DNA of 64,000 nucleotides from VAZQ01 sp035293945 (GTDB taxonomy: Bacteria > Pseudomonadota > Alphaproteobacteria > Rhizobiales > Xanthobacteraceae), in NCBI GenBank assembly GCA_035293945.1, contig DATGLV010000039.1, positions 248,001 to 312,000 of the forward strand, written 5' to 3'. Shown piece by piece: positions 33,141-41,645 of the stretch. Under the pieces are notes generated by a model, which saw nothing but the letters and a program-made list of their open reading frames with translations, did no database searches and was not told the DNA's origin. The first letter of the stretch is position 1, and each line of letters starts with the position of its first letter. The position numbers and the translations under genes were made by a program.

Positions 33141-34097
33141 ATGGTAAAGGACGAGCAGAAGATCGGCTGGATCGGCATGGGCCGTATGGGATTTCCCATG
33201 GCGGAGCGCCTCATCAAGGCCGGCCACAGCGTCTCCATCTGGAACCGCACCCGCGCCAAAGCCGAGCCGCTTGCCGCCAAGGGCGGCAAGGTGGTCGGCA
33301 AGCTTGCCGATCTCGCTGGTCTCGACGTGGTGTTCTCGATCGTGTCCACCGGCAAGGATTTGGAAGAGGTTTATTTCGGCAAGGACGGGGTCGCTAGCGG
33401 CGGCAGTGTGCCGAAAATCCTGGTCGACTGCTCGACCATCGCGGTTGAGGAGTCTGCAGCGATCCGCGAGCGTCTTGCCAAGCTCGGGGCCGCCTTTGTG
33501 GCAGCGCCGGTGAGCGGCAATGCCAAGGTGATCAAGGCCGGCCGGCTATCGGCGGTCGTCTCCGGACCGGAGGCCGCCTGCCGCCTGGCCATGCCATTGA
33601 TCGGTGAGTTTGCGCCGCAAGGCGTCTCCTATGTGGGAGAGGGCGAGCTCGCGCGCGTGTGCAAGATCGCGCACAATGTCATGCTCGGGGTGGTGATCGA
33701 GAACTTGATCGAGATCACCCTGCTCGCCAACAAGATGGGGGTGCCGCGTCACGCTTTCCTCTCCTTCATGAACAACAGCGTCATGGGCTCGATGTTCACG
33801 CGCTACAAGTCGCCGGCTCTGGTCAATCTCGATTGGACCACGACATTCACGCCTGAGCTTTTGCGCAAGGACCTCGATCTCGGCCTCTCGCTCGGACGCG
33901 AATGGGACGTTCCGATGCCGGTGACGGCTGCGGCGCGCGAGGTGCTGCAAAGTCATTTCGGCGCCGCGACCCTAAAGCCCAATCCGGACGAATATCTCGA
34001 GAAGGATTTCGCCGCCCTGATGGAGACCATGGGCATCGCCTCCGGCATGAAGCTCGAAAGCGAGAACAAGAACGTCCCGACGGGGCTGGAAAGCTAG
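33141..34097 (+). CDS. NAD(P)-dependent beta-hydroxyacid dehydrogenase (3-hydroxyisobutyrate dehydrogenase family)
   Basis: 318 residues. Rossmann site IGWIGMGRMGFPMAERL, the second signature VFSIVSTGKDLEEVYF, substrate-binding FVAAPVSGNAKVIKAGRL (usual DAPVSGG, here AAPVSGN), and the catalytic Lys in CKIAHNVMLG (the K-x-x-x-N pattern, Lys and Asn). The C-terminal helical domain contains LEKDFAALMETM. Enzymes of this family oxidise 3-hydroxyisobutyrate, tartronate semialdehyde or similar 3-hydroxyacids. The replaced Asp and Gly in the substrate loop suggest a different acyl side chain. The TAG stop lies in the terminal repeat of the element at 34094-34259. Confidence 0.88.
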   Translation: MVKDEQKIGWIGMGRMGFPMAERLIKAGHSVSIWNRTRAKAEPLAAKGGKVVGKLADLAGLDVVFSIVSTGKDLEEVYFGKDGVASGGSVPKILVDCSTIAVEESAAIRERLAKLGAAFVAAPVSGNAKVIKAGRLSAVVSGPEAACRLAMPLIGEFAPQGVSYVGEGELARVCKIAHNVMLGVVIENLIEITLLANKMGVPRHAFLSFMNNSVMGSMFTRYKSPALVNLDWTTTFTPELLRKDLDLGLSLGREWDVPMPVTAAAREVLQSHFGAATLKPNPDEYLEKDFAALMETMGIASGMKLESENKNVPTGLES

Positions 34098-34259
34098 TGT
34101 CGTGACTCTGACGCTTGTTTCATCTTGTCCCGGGCTTGACCCGGGACCGTTCCAGGCAGAGTCCTAAGTTTGGAACGATCCCGGATCAGCGGCGCAGCAA
34201 GTGCTGCGCCGCGTCCGGGAAACAGCTTAGCGATTCAAGCGTCGGAAACAGGACACTAG
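34094..34259. mobile_element. MITE-like element with terminal inverted repeats
   Basis: CTAGTGTCGTGACTCTGACG... (24 bases from 34094) and the complement of 34236-34259 match at about 19 of 24 positions, giving terminal inverted repeats that both end in CTAG. Inside are two stable hairpins: TCCCGGG/CCCGGGA (34128-34146) and GCGGCGCAGCA/CTGCGCCGC region (34190-34212). No open frame. The layout (about 166 bp, non-coding, inverted ends) is that of a miniature inverted-repeat transposable element. Its left end supplies the stop codon of the upstream gene. Confidence 0.6.
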
Positions 34260-34302
34260 CGGTTGTTGCGATGTTGAACCGAAGGCGTGCGCCAAGCGAA
34301 GG

Positions 34303-34470
34303 CCTGTTCCCTCCCCCCTTGTGGGGGAGGGTTAGGGAGGGGGGTAGCGCGGAACTCGGGCCAACGATTTCATCGACCCCCACCCCCGACCCCTCCCCAC
34401 GCGAAGTCGGGTATACCCGACTTCGCCATGTTATGTGGTCGAAGTCGGACAAGCCCAACTTCGATTGGGG
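34303..34470. repeat. G-rich/C-rich palindromic repeat upstream of the Rieske gene
   Basis: A CCCTCCCCC/GGGGGAGGG hairpin (about 34310-34330), G-runs near 34331-34345 matched by C-runs at 34377-34399, and a perfect 24-base palindrome centred on GTATAC (CGAAGTCGGGTA/TACCCGACTTCG, 34402-34425), repeated imperfectly at 34440-34463. This type of composite palindrome is a known extragenic repeat of Bradyrhizobium-like genomes. The palindromic part is close upstream of the Rieske gene and could affect its transcription. Confidence 0.68.
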
Positions 34471-34520
34471 AGGGGAGCGCGCCGAGGCGTGCCGTCTGCA
34501 TCGAATTTCGGAGGCGCCCC

Positions 34521-35774
34521 GTGCTCAGCGCTGAGAACAACCGGCTCCTCACGCAAGTCGGCCCGGGCACGCCGATGGGCGAATATCTGCGGCGCTACTG
34601 GATGCCGATCGGCGGCGCCACCGAGTTCGACAAGATCGCCATCAAGCCGATGCGGCTGTTCGGCGAGGACCTCGTGCTCTACCGCGACCGCGGCGGGAGC
34701 TTCGGCCTGATCGATCGGCGCTGCCCGCATCGGCGCGCCGACCTCGCGCTCGGTTTCGTCGAGGAAACCGGTATCCGCTGCCACTATCACGGCTGGCTGA
34801 TGAATGCGGAGGGGGCTTGCATCGAGCAGCCCTATGACGACGTTGCCAACCCGCGGCGCGACAAGACGCGCTGCCGCACACGCGCCTATCCGATCAAGCA
34901 GGCGGGCGGTCTCATCTGGGCCTATATGGGGCCTTCCCCCGCGCCGGAATTGCCCGTGTGGGAGCCGCTCACCTGGGAGAACGGCTTTGCCGAGATCGTG
35001 ATCTCGGAGGTCCCTTGCAACTGGTTCCAATGCCAGGAGAACTCCTGTGATCCGGTGCATTTCGAATGGATGCACGAGAACTGGAATGCGCGCCTCAAAG
35101 GCAAATCAGGCCCGTATGGGCCGCGGCACTTGAAGCTCAAGTTCGAGGAGTTCGAGCACGGCTTCATCTATAAACGCGTGCGCGAAGGCGGCGACGAAAC
35201 CGATAGCAACTGGACCATCGGCCGTGTGACGCTCTGGCCCAACGGCTTCTATCTCAGCGATCATTTCGAATGGCGCGTGCCGATCGACGATGAAAACACG
35301 CTCAGCGTCTGCTGGTTCTACACGCGCGTTCCGCGGGGGCGGGAGCCGTATGTGCAAGGGCCCATTCCGACCTGGTACGGACCCGTCAAGGATAGCGATG
35401 GCAATTGGATCACCAGCCACGTCATCAATCAGGACATTATCGGCTGGGTCGGCCAGGGCGTGATTGCCGACCGCAGTCGAGAGAACCTGGGCGCGAGCGA
35501 CATCGGCATCACCATGATGCGCAAGCGCTTCTTCGACGAGCTCGCGGCCGTGGCCAAGGGCGCGCAGCCCAAAGGGATCATCCGCAGCGCCAATGAGGCG
35601 CGCTGCGTCGAGCTCCCCAACATGGAGCGCGCGCGTTGCGTGGATGGCGTCACGCTTGCGGAATTCGCCAGCATCCCGGTGCTCAAGGCGCGGCTCGAGG
35701 GCTTCCGCTGGCAGTACGGCCAGCCCGAAGAGGTGCGGCGTGCGTTCGAGAAGGCGATCGGGATTGCGGGCTAA
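34521..35774 (+). CDS. Rieske-type aromatic ring-hydroxylating oxygenase, alpha subunit
   Basis: 417 residues from a GTG with a GGAGG site 7 bases upstream. The Rieske cluster is CPHRRADLALG (C68, H70) with CHYHGW (C87, H90), binding a 2Fe-2S centre. The mononuclear iron site is in NSCDPVHFEWMHENW (Asp, then two His), the expected D-x2-H-x4-H. It belongs to the single-component-alpha group related to phthalate, vanillate or phenoxybenzoate demethylases, where a separate reductase supplies electrons; none is adjacent. The open frame upstream of the GTG is repeat DNA. Substrate unknown; the neighbouring hydroxyacid dehydrogenase could act on a ring-cleavage product. Confidence 0.9.
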   Translation: MLSAENNRLLTQVGPGTPMGEYLRRYWMPIGGATEFDKIAIKPMRLFGEDLVLYRDRGGSFGLIDRRCPHRRADLALGFVEETGIRCHYHGWLMNAEGACIEQPYDDVANPRRDKTRCRTRAYPIKQAGGLIWAYMGPSPAPELPVWEPLTWENGFAEIVISEVPCNWFQCQENSCDPVHFEWMHENWNARLKGKSGPYGPRHLKLKFEEFEHGFIYKRVREGGDETDSNWTIGRVTLWPNGFYLSDHFEWRVPIDDENTLSVCWFYTRVPRGREPYVQGPIPTWYGPVKDSDGNWITSHVINQDIIGWVGQGVIADRSRENLGASDIGITMMRKRFFDELAAVAKGAQPKGIIRSANEARCVELPNMERARCVDGVTLAEFASIPVLKARLEGFRWQYGQPEEVRRAFEKAIGIAG

Positions 35775-35998
35775 TTAGGCCAAGGACGTTTAAGTCTTTG
35801 GTCTCTGATGGTTTTTCTCCATCTCACGCGAGTGTTGCGGAAATCACACGCTCGCCTCAAAAATGCGCTTTTGGCCTGTGCGTTGCCGGTATTTCGCTTG
35901 TTCTTAAGGCGTGGATTTGATGATGTGACAACACGCGGACCGCTGGAGATCGGCATTCGCTCGTCCTTTTGAAATTTTTGATAAACGGGGGTGAGGTC

Positions 35999-36715
35999 AT
36001 GAAGTACAAAGGTTTCTTGCTCGCTACCGCTGGTGGCCTTGCTGTCGCTCCGGGCGCGCAAGCCGCCGACATGCTGGTCAAGGCCCCTCTTGCTCCGGTG
36101 GCTCCGAGCTGGACTGGCTGGTACATCGGCGCCCATGCAGGCGCCGCGTGGCAGAACATGAGTGCCGCGAACATTTACGGCGGCTCGGAACAAAACCATG
36201 TCGACGGCTCAAGCTTCATTGGCGGCGGTCAGCTCGGCTATAATTGGCAACATGGGAGTTCGGTGTTCGGTATCGAGGCCGACATATCCGGTCTGTCGAA
36301 CGGTCCGAGCTGGCATGCTGGTGGTACCCTCGCTAAGTCCGTCTCCACCTCAACGAATTGGCTAAGCACGATCCGTGGCCGCATGGGCTTGGCAGTCGCC
36401 GACACGATGGTCTACGCCACCGGCGGTGTTGCATTCGGTGGGGTCAAAAATAGCCAGCATGTATGCAGCAGCCCCAGCCATACATTCTGCACGAAATCGG
36501 AATCAACAACTCGAGTCGGTTGGACGATCGGCGGCGGCGTCGAACATATGTGGGATGCTCACTGGACCATCGGCCTGGAAGGCTTGTTCGTCGATCTGGG
36601 CGAGTCCAAGGTGTCGAATCCAGATCCCTTTGCGGGCTCTGATAACGCTCTTAAGAACACGACATTCCGCAACCAGCTCGTTATCGGCCGCTTCAAGCTC
36701 AACTACAAGTTCTAA
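35999..36715 (+). CDS. Outer-membrane beta-barrel protein (Omp25/Omp31-like)
   Basis: 238 residues. Signal peptide MKYKGFLLATAGGLAVAPGA with cleavage after AQAAD, then the family opening SWTGWYIGAHAGAAWQN, repeated Gly/aromatic beta strands (GGQLGYNWQHGSSVFGIEAD, GRMGLAVADTMVYATGGVAF) and a C-terminal barrel strand ending FKLNYKF with terminal Phe, the BamA recognition signal. Eight-stranded barrels of this type are abundant in Hyphomicrobiales and have structural or adhesion roles. GTGAGG precedes the ATG. Base composition is lower in GC than nearby catabolic genes. A terminator follows at 36771. Confidence 0.88.
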   Translation: MKYKGFLLATAGGLAVAPGAQAADMLVKAPLAPVAPSWTGWYIGAHAGAAWQNMSAANIYGGSEQNHVDGSSFIGGGQLGYNWQHGSSVFGIEADISGLSNGPSWHAGGTLAKSVSTSTNWLSTIRGRMGLAVADTMVYATGGVAFGGVKNSQHVCSSPSHTFCTKSESTTRVGWTIGGGVEHMWDAHWTIGLEGLFVDLGESKVSNPDPFAGSDNALKNTTFRNQLVIGRFKLNYKF

Positions 36716-36770
36716 TTTGTTGCTGGGTCATCGCGGTATCCGCGACCTCTGGTCCAGCCCTTCCTGATTG

Positions 36771-36806
36771 CGAAGCTCCGGAATCCCAGTTCCGGGGCTT
36801 CGTTTT
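36771..36806 (+). terminator. Rho-independent terminator after the outer-membrane barrel gene
   Basis: CGAAGCTCCGGAA and TTCCGGGGCTTCG pair (one or two bulges) around a TCCCAG loop and are followed by TTTT at 36803-36806. It is 56 bases after the stop of the barrel gene and well before the first ligase gene, which therefore needs its own promoter. Confidence 0.85.
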
Positions 36807-36935
36807 GACGCTTGCATCAGTTGGCTATTTCAGTCCTATAGGCCGCAGGCTGCGCACGGGCTTGTGGCGCTCCTCCAAATCCTGGTGGCGCGGGGCACCC
36901 GTCGCTCGAAATCCGAGTAGAGGGTTTCCGCTTCC

Positions 36936-38387
36936 ATGAACGTCATCGATTTGATGTTCTTCTGGGCGAGAATCGACCCTCATAGAGCCGCGATCATCCA
37001 GCCCGAGATGGTCACCACATTCCAAGGGCTGGCCGACGCTATCGAATCGGTCAGCGACCGCATCGACCGTCTCGGCCTCGATTTGCGTGAGCCCATCGCG
37101 GTCTCGCTGGCGAATCCATCGCATTTCGTCGCGGCCGCACTAGCGGTCCTTCGATGCGGCTACACCCTGGCTCTGGTCAACCCGCCTTTGTTCCCGCAGC
37201 TCCAACCGTCAGGAATCCGGAACCTCATCTATGACACTCAGGGCCTGGTGCTATCTGGAGGACGGAACATCAGGTTCGAGATGTCATGGCTTCCGGCTTC
37301 GCCGCCGTCCAAGAGAAAGCCATACCGGCCGCGGCCGCTCAACGACGTGAGCACGATCGCGTTCACTTCAGGCACCACCGGGCTGCCGAAAATGCAGGTG
37401 CTGCGGCGGGCCGCGCTTGAGCACAGGTTCGCTTGCCCGATTACCAGCCTCGCGAATGGCGATCACCAGAAGGCATTGATCATGCCCGGCGTCGCCGGCG
37501 GGTTCGGCTTCAACCGGACGTGCGAGATGCTGTTTGCCGGCAAGACCGCCTGCTTTGCGCCGTCTGCCGAGGAGGCGCTTTGGCTCATCAGCACCTTCGG
37601 CATCGATTGCATCCTGGCTTCACCGCAGCAGGCCTTGGGGCTTGCTGAAATCCAGCAGCGGAAGACCCGCTATGCACTTGAGTCAGTCAAAACGTTGCGC
37701 ATAGGCGGCGCGGCCGTCCCGCCGGAGATGGCGCGCCGATTGCGCAGTCATGTGTGCCGCAACGTTATCATCTATTATGCCTCGACCGAGGCGGGAACCG
37801 CAGCGAGCGCCCCATACGACGCCATCGAGGGCATCCCTCACGCTGTCGGGTTTGTCGGACCTGATGTCGAGCTCGAGATCGTGGACGAAGCCGATTCTGT
37901 CCTTCCCGTCGGCTCCGAAGGCTTGATCCGGCTACGCACTCTGCAGTCGCGATTGAATAGCGACCCCTCCAAGCCTGTGGCTGCGCCCGGCTCCAAAGCC
38001 AGCTGGTTCTATCCAGGGGATATCGGCCGCCTCACCGAGGACGGCATATTATGCGTGAGCGGGCGAAGCGCGGATGTCATCAATTCCGGTGGCGTCAAGG
38101 TTTCAGCCGCCAAGATCGAGGAGATTGTGCAGGCCTTGCCGGAAGTGCGGGAGGCGGCCGCGTGCGGCATAGTGGGGCCGAGCGGTATCGAAGAGCTTTG
38201 GGTCGCCGTGATTGCTGTTGGCCAAATTGATCCTGAGGCGATCAAGCGGCTCCTCAAGGAGAACGAGCAAGTGGGTCTCGCGCCTGCACAGATCGTTCTG
38301 GTGGAGAAGCTGCCCCGTGGCGATCTTGGTAAGCTGCAGCGACATCGGCTGAAGGAACAATTGCTCGGTCTTAAGAAGCGCGGGTAG
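36936..38387 (+). CDS. Adenylate-forming enzyme, acyl-CoA ligase-like, ligase 1
   Basis: 483 residues. Core motifs of class I adenylate-forming enzymes: P-loop TSGTTGLPK (about 148-156), A5 YYASTEAGT, A7 WFYPGDIGRLTEDGIL, A8 SGRSADVINSGGVKV with the hinge Asp, and A10 Lys in LPRGDLGKLQ. Short N-terminal domain (MNVIDLMFFWARIDPHRAAI). It should activate a carboxylate to acyl-AMP and pass it to CoA or another acceptor. It closely resembles ligase 2 downstream (same opening pattern and motifs) and more distantly ligases 3 and 4. No carrier protein or condensing enzyme is nearby, so CoA-thioester formation for catabolism is more likely than polyketide use. Substrate unknown. Confidence 0.88.
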   Translation: MNVIDLMFFWARIDPHRAAIIQPEMVTTFQGLADAIESVSDRIDRLGLDLREPIAVSLANPSHFVAAALAVLRCGYTLALVNPPLFPQLQPSGIRNLIYDTQGLVLSGGRNIRFEMSWLPASPPSKRKPYRPRPLNDVSTIAFTSGTTGLPKMQVLRRAALEHRFACPITSLANGDHQKALIMPGVAGGFGFNRTCEMLFAGKTACFAPSAEEALWLISTFGIDCILASPQQALGLAEIQQRKTRYALESVKTLRIGGAAVPPEMARRLRSHVCRNVIIYYASTEAGTAASAPYDAIEGIPHAVGFVGPDVELEIVDEADSVLPVGSEGLIRLRTLQSRLNSDPSKPVAAPGSKASWFYPGDIGRLTEDGILCVSGRSADVINSGGVKVSAAKIEEIVQALPEVREAAACGIVGPSGIEELWVAVIAVGQIDPEAIKRLLKENEQVGLAPAQIVLVEKLPRGDLGKLQRHRLKEQLLGLKKRG

Positions 38388-38645
38388 GAGCTCATTGGGA
38401 TCGGCGAGATCCAAGAAGCGGGTTGACGCGAACCCACAAATCAGTGGATTGATGAAATTGAAAATCACGACCCTTGTCCCGCGCAGAAGTATGTCTTGAC
38501 GGGCGCGCCTCTGGATTTCCTGTTATTGGCCTGTTTTAACAGAGCGCCTCTGGCGATGCTCCGACGTGCCGCGACCTTGGGTTGTCTATCGGCGGCCCTG
38601 AACCCTTCGCCATGCCTCCTCTGAAGGGGAGGGTCGAACCGCGAC

Positions 38646-40085
38646 ATGCACCTTGTCGACATGGTCTATTTCTGGGCCCGCACGACGCCGCGCCGGGCAG
38701 CCCTGATCCAACCGAACGGCATCGTGACGTATTTGGCGCTGGCTCAAGCCATCGAGGCCGCCGCCGAATACTTTGCTGCCAACGTGCTGGACCGGTCGAA
38801 ACCGGTCACCGTTGCGATATCGACTCCGTCCAAGATGCTGGTTGCAAGTCTCGGTCTTTTGCGTGCCGGCCACGATGTTATAATGGCCGGGAAGATGGAC
38901 TTGGCTTACCTCCCGATCGCAGAGAGCAACACCCTCGTCTATGAAAGAGGCGAGGCGCCGCCGGATGGCCGGACCAACATCCTGTTCAATGAATCGTGGC
39001 TCACGACCGGCCCGAACATCTCCAGCCTGGCGCGGCCGCCGCTGCGGCAGCTGAGGACCCGGAACGGTAATATCTTCTTCTTCACATCCGGCACGACCGG
39101 AAGGCCAAAGCGCATCGTTAGGACGCAAGCGGCCTGGGAACAGCGCATCCTTTTCAATGGCACATCGGCGTTCACCGACTACGAGCGGGCCTTGATCGTC
39201 ACGACCCCGGCCAGCGCCTTCGGGTTCACGCGCGCTTACGAGGTGCTCTACGCGGGGAAGACCGCATGTTTCGCTGCCGTGGGGCAACCGCTGCTCTGGC
39301 TTGCCAACACCTACGGTATCGACCTCCTCATCGCGTCGCCACATCAGGCCTTGGCGCTCGCCGAGCTACAGGAGAAAGTCACCCGTTATCCGCTCGCGGC
39401 CTTGAGGACGGTGCGGCTTGGTGGTTCGGTCATTTCCCCGGATGGAATCGAGCGGATCAGGAACCAGATCTGCCGGAATGTCGTCCTCGCATACTCTTCG
39501 ACCGAAGCCGGCATTGTGGCGACTGCTCCATACGAGATGATAGCCCACATCAAAGGTGCGGTGGGCTTCATCATCCCCGAAGCCGAGGTGGAGATCGTCG
39601 ACGCCGAGGATCGGGTTCTGCCGATCGGATCCGAGGGGTTCGTGCGCGTTCGATCGAGGCAGTTCTTGTTGAACTTCGGCATCGATGATCCGAAGGTTTG
39701 GTTCTATCCGGGCGATTTCGGCTGGCTGACCGAAGAAGGCGTGCTATGTATTGCCGGCCGCAAGGGCGACGTGCTCAATCGCGGCGGTGCGAAGCTTTTG
39801 GTCGCGGATTTGGAGAAGTTTCTGCTGAGTTGCCCTGGCGTGATGGATGCCGGCGTCTGCAGCACCATGGGGGCGGCCGGCTACGAAGAGATCTGGGTGG
39901 CGCTCGTCTTCGCGCCTTCCATCGACATGGCAGTTCTGCGTCAGCAGATCGAGGAAAGCGCTCAGTTTGGCGGCAGTATCGATCGACTCTTCGTCGTGGA
40001 AGCCATTCCGCGCGGGCAATTGGGCAAAATTCAGCGCGAACAACTGAAGCAGATGCTGCAAGCGATCAACGACGATTCCCATTGA
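38646..40085 (+). CDS. Adenylate-forming enzyme, acyl-CoA ligase-like, ligase 2
   Basis: 479 residues. Opens MHLVDMVYFWARTTPRRAAL, matching ligase 1, with P-loop TSGTTGRPK, A5 AYSSTEAGI, A7 WFYPGDFGWLTEEGVLCIAG, A8 GRKGDVLNRGGAKL and A10 Lys in IPRGQLGKIQ. All catalytic positions are kept. It lies 258 bases after ligase 1, in which I see no gene, so it may have its own promoter. It is convergent with ligase 3, with 76 bases between the stops. It is diverged enough from ligase 1 to expect a different acyl substrate. Confidence 0.88.
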   Translation: MHLVDMVYFWARTTPRRAALIQPNGIVTYLALAQAIEAAAEYFAANVLDRSKPVTVAISTPSKMLVASLGLLRAGHDVIMAGKMDLAYLPIAESNTLVYERGEAPPDGRTNILFNESWLTTGPNISSLARPPLRQLRTRNGNIFFFTSGTTGRPKRIVRTQAAWEQRILFNGTSAFTDYERALIVTTPASAFGFTRAYEVLYAGKTACFAAVGQPLLWLANTYGIDLLIASPHQALALAELQEKVTRYPLAALRTVRLGGSVISPDGIERIRNQICRNVVLAYSSTEAGIVATAPYEMIAHIKGAVGFIIPEAEVEIVDAEDRVLPIGSEGFVRVRSRQFLLNFGIDDPKVWFYPGDFGWLTEEGVLCIAGRKGDVLNRGGAKLLVADLEKFLLSCPGVMDAGVCSTMGAAGYEEIWVALVFAPSIDMAVLRQQIEESAQFGGSIDRLFVVEAIPRGQLGKIQREQLKQMLQAINDDSH

Positions 40086-40161
40086 GCACTGTGGAGGTTA
40101 TTCCGAGCTGATTGATAGGCGGCGCACTCGCTCCGCTGTTTGGTGCGTTCGATCTTTTGCA

Positions 40162-41640
40162 TTAGGGTCGGACGGGTAGTCCGGCGGCGGAGATCGCCTG
40201 CCTGCCCACTTCCTGCAAGCGCACCCGATCGATTTTTCTTGCTTCGTTGCGCGGGAGCTTGTCGACGAAGAGAAATTTGAGCGGAACAAAGGACCTGAGC
40301 AAACGGGCCTCGCAATGCGCTCGCAGTTTTTGCGGGTCGAACCGCTCCTGACTTACGATCAGTGCGTATAGCCCGTTGTTGCCGTATTCATTGCTGACGC
40401 TGAATACTCCAGCTTCGGCGATGCCCTGGTATTGGCAGAGCACCTGCTCAATTATCTCAGGATTGACCTTGTCGCCGCCGAGATTAATGACGCTCTGCTC
40501 ACGTCCCGAAATCACCAGAAGTCCCTCAGATGTCACTGTTCCAATATCTCCCGGGTAGAACCATCCGTCTCGGAAAACTTTGGCAGATTCTTCCGGGTCA
40601 TTGAAATACCCCTCGACCGCATCCCTGGCGCGGACGCGAATGAAGCCTTCTTGGCCAGCATCGAGAAGAGTCCCCGTTTCGTTCACGACCTGAATCTTCA
40701 CGCCCGGGGTAACGAACCCCACAGCACGGGGGAGGTTGACAATTTCGTGTGCGTGTGCAGCGGCGGTCGTCCCAGTCTCGGTCGCCCCGTAGGCAGCCAC
40801 CAAATGCGAGCAAATGCGCGAGCGCAGCCTGCCCGACAGTGATGGTGACAGGACCCCGCCCACGGACACCATTAATTTGATATTGCTCTGGTAGGAGGGT
40901 ACTTGATCGAACCAACGCAGCAGAACTTCAAAACCAGCGGGCGAAGCGAGCAGGCATTGGACCTTGTATTCCTCGATTACCCGTAAGGTGTCGGAGAAAT
41001 TGTCGCCCGGATAGAGAACCGTGCCTCCATACCAGAGCCCGTGAAAGAGAAATCGGAATCCGGTTATCGAAGATATGGGAAGGTCGCTGTAGATTCGCGA
41101 GCAAGTCGCGATCCTGTTGTAAACGATGTTATTGTGTGCGATCCGATCGGCCAGCATCTTATGGCTCAGCGCCACCGCTTTCGGATAACCTGTTGTTCCA
41201 GAGGTAAAGATGATGCGGCAAAGGTCGTTTTCGTTCACGCGTGGAAGATAGTGCGGCTCGAGCGGCAGGTCATCTCCTTCAATCCAGGACAGGTCGACCG
41301 GCACGACACGTGCGGCGTCCGCAAAGGGGGATACGCTCGAGGTGAGCAGCGCCGCCACCTGGAACGGAAGTGAAGCGTTGCTCTGGCGCAGCGAGACCGT
41401 GATCATGCCGAGCCGGGTCAAGGCCAGCAGCACCGCGGCATGGAAAATGACGTCGTCGATGGCGATGGCGACGATGCTGCCTGGCTGCAGGCCGAGCGCA
41501 ATGACCCGACGGCTGATGTTGTGAATCGCGAGCTCCAATCGTCGGTAACTGATCAGCCCAATCCCCGGTCCGGCCACGCAGATGGCCGCCGCAGGCGGCT
41601 GCCGTCGGCATTGAAACAGGATTGGGTCGACGACATTCAT
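40162..41640 (-). CDS. Adenylate-forming enzyme, acyl-CoA ligase-like, ligase 3
   Basis: 492 residues from ATG 41640, which lies 5 bases after the stop of ligase 4. Opens MNVVDPILFQCRRQPPAAAI. P-loop TSGTTGYPK, A5 YGATETGTT, A7 WFYPGDIGTVTSEGLL, A8 GREQSVINLGGDKV, where the usual hinge Asp is Ser, and A10 Lys in LPRNEARKID (no Gly before the Lys). It pairs with ligase 4 in sequence and operon. The A8 change may slow the domain switch between adenylation and thioester formation, or reflect a different acceptor. Less GC-rich than its surroundings. Confidence 0.87.
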   Translation of the reverse strand: MNVVDPILFQCRRQPPAAAICVAGPGIGLISYRRLELAIHNISRRVIALGLQPGSIVAIAIDDVIFHAAVLLALTRLGMITVSLRQSNASLPFQVAALLTSSVSPFADAARVVPVDLSWIEGDDLPLEPHYLPRVNENDLCRIIFTSGTTGYPKAVALSHKMLADRIAHNNIVYNRIATCSRIYSDLPISSITGFRFLFHGLWYGGTVLYPGDNFSDTLRVIEEYKVQCLLASPAGFEVLLRWFDQVPSYQSNIKLMVSVGGVLSPSLSGRLRSRICSHLVAAYGATETGTTAAAHAHEIVNLPRAVGFVTPGVKIQVVNETGTLLDAGQEGFIRVRARDAVEGYFNDPEESAKVFRDGWFYPGDIGTVTSEGLLVISGREQSVINLGGDKVNPEIIEQVLCQYQGIAEAGVFSVSNEYGNNGLYALIVSQERFDPQKLRAHCEARLLRSFVPLKFLFVDKLPRNEARKIDRVRLQEVGRQAISAAGLPVRP

Positions 41641-41645
41641 GGCGA

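Noticed and set aside
34094..34470. Possible CRISPR array or phage attachment site
   Set aside because: Repeats are palindromic units without regular spacers, and no integrase or cas gene is near.
34287..34520. N-terminal extension of the Rieske oxygenase
   Set aside because: It translates the palindromic repeat; GTG 34521 has an ideal ribosome site and fits homologue length.
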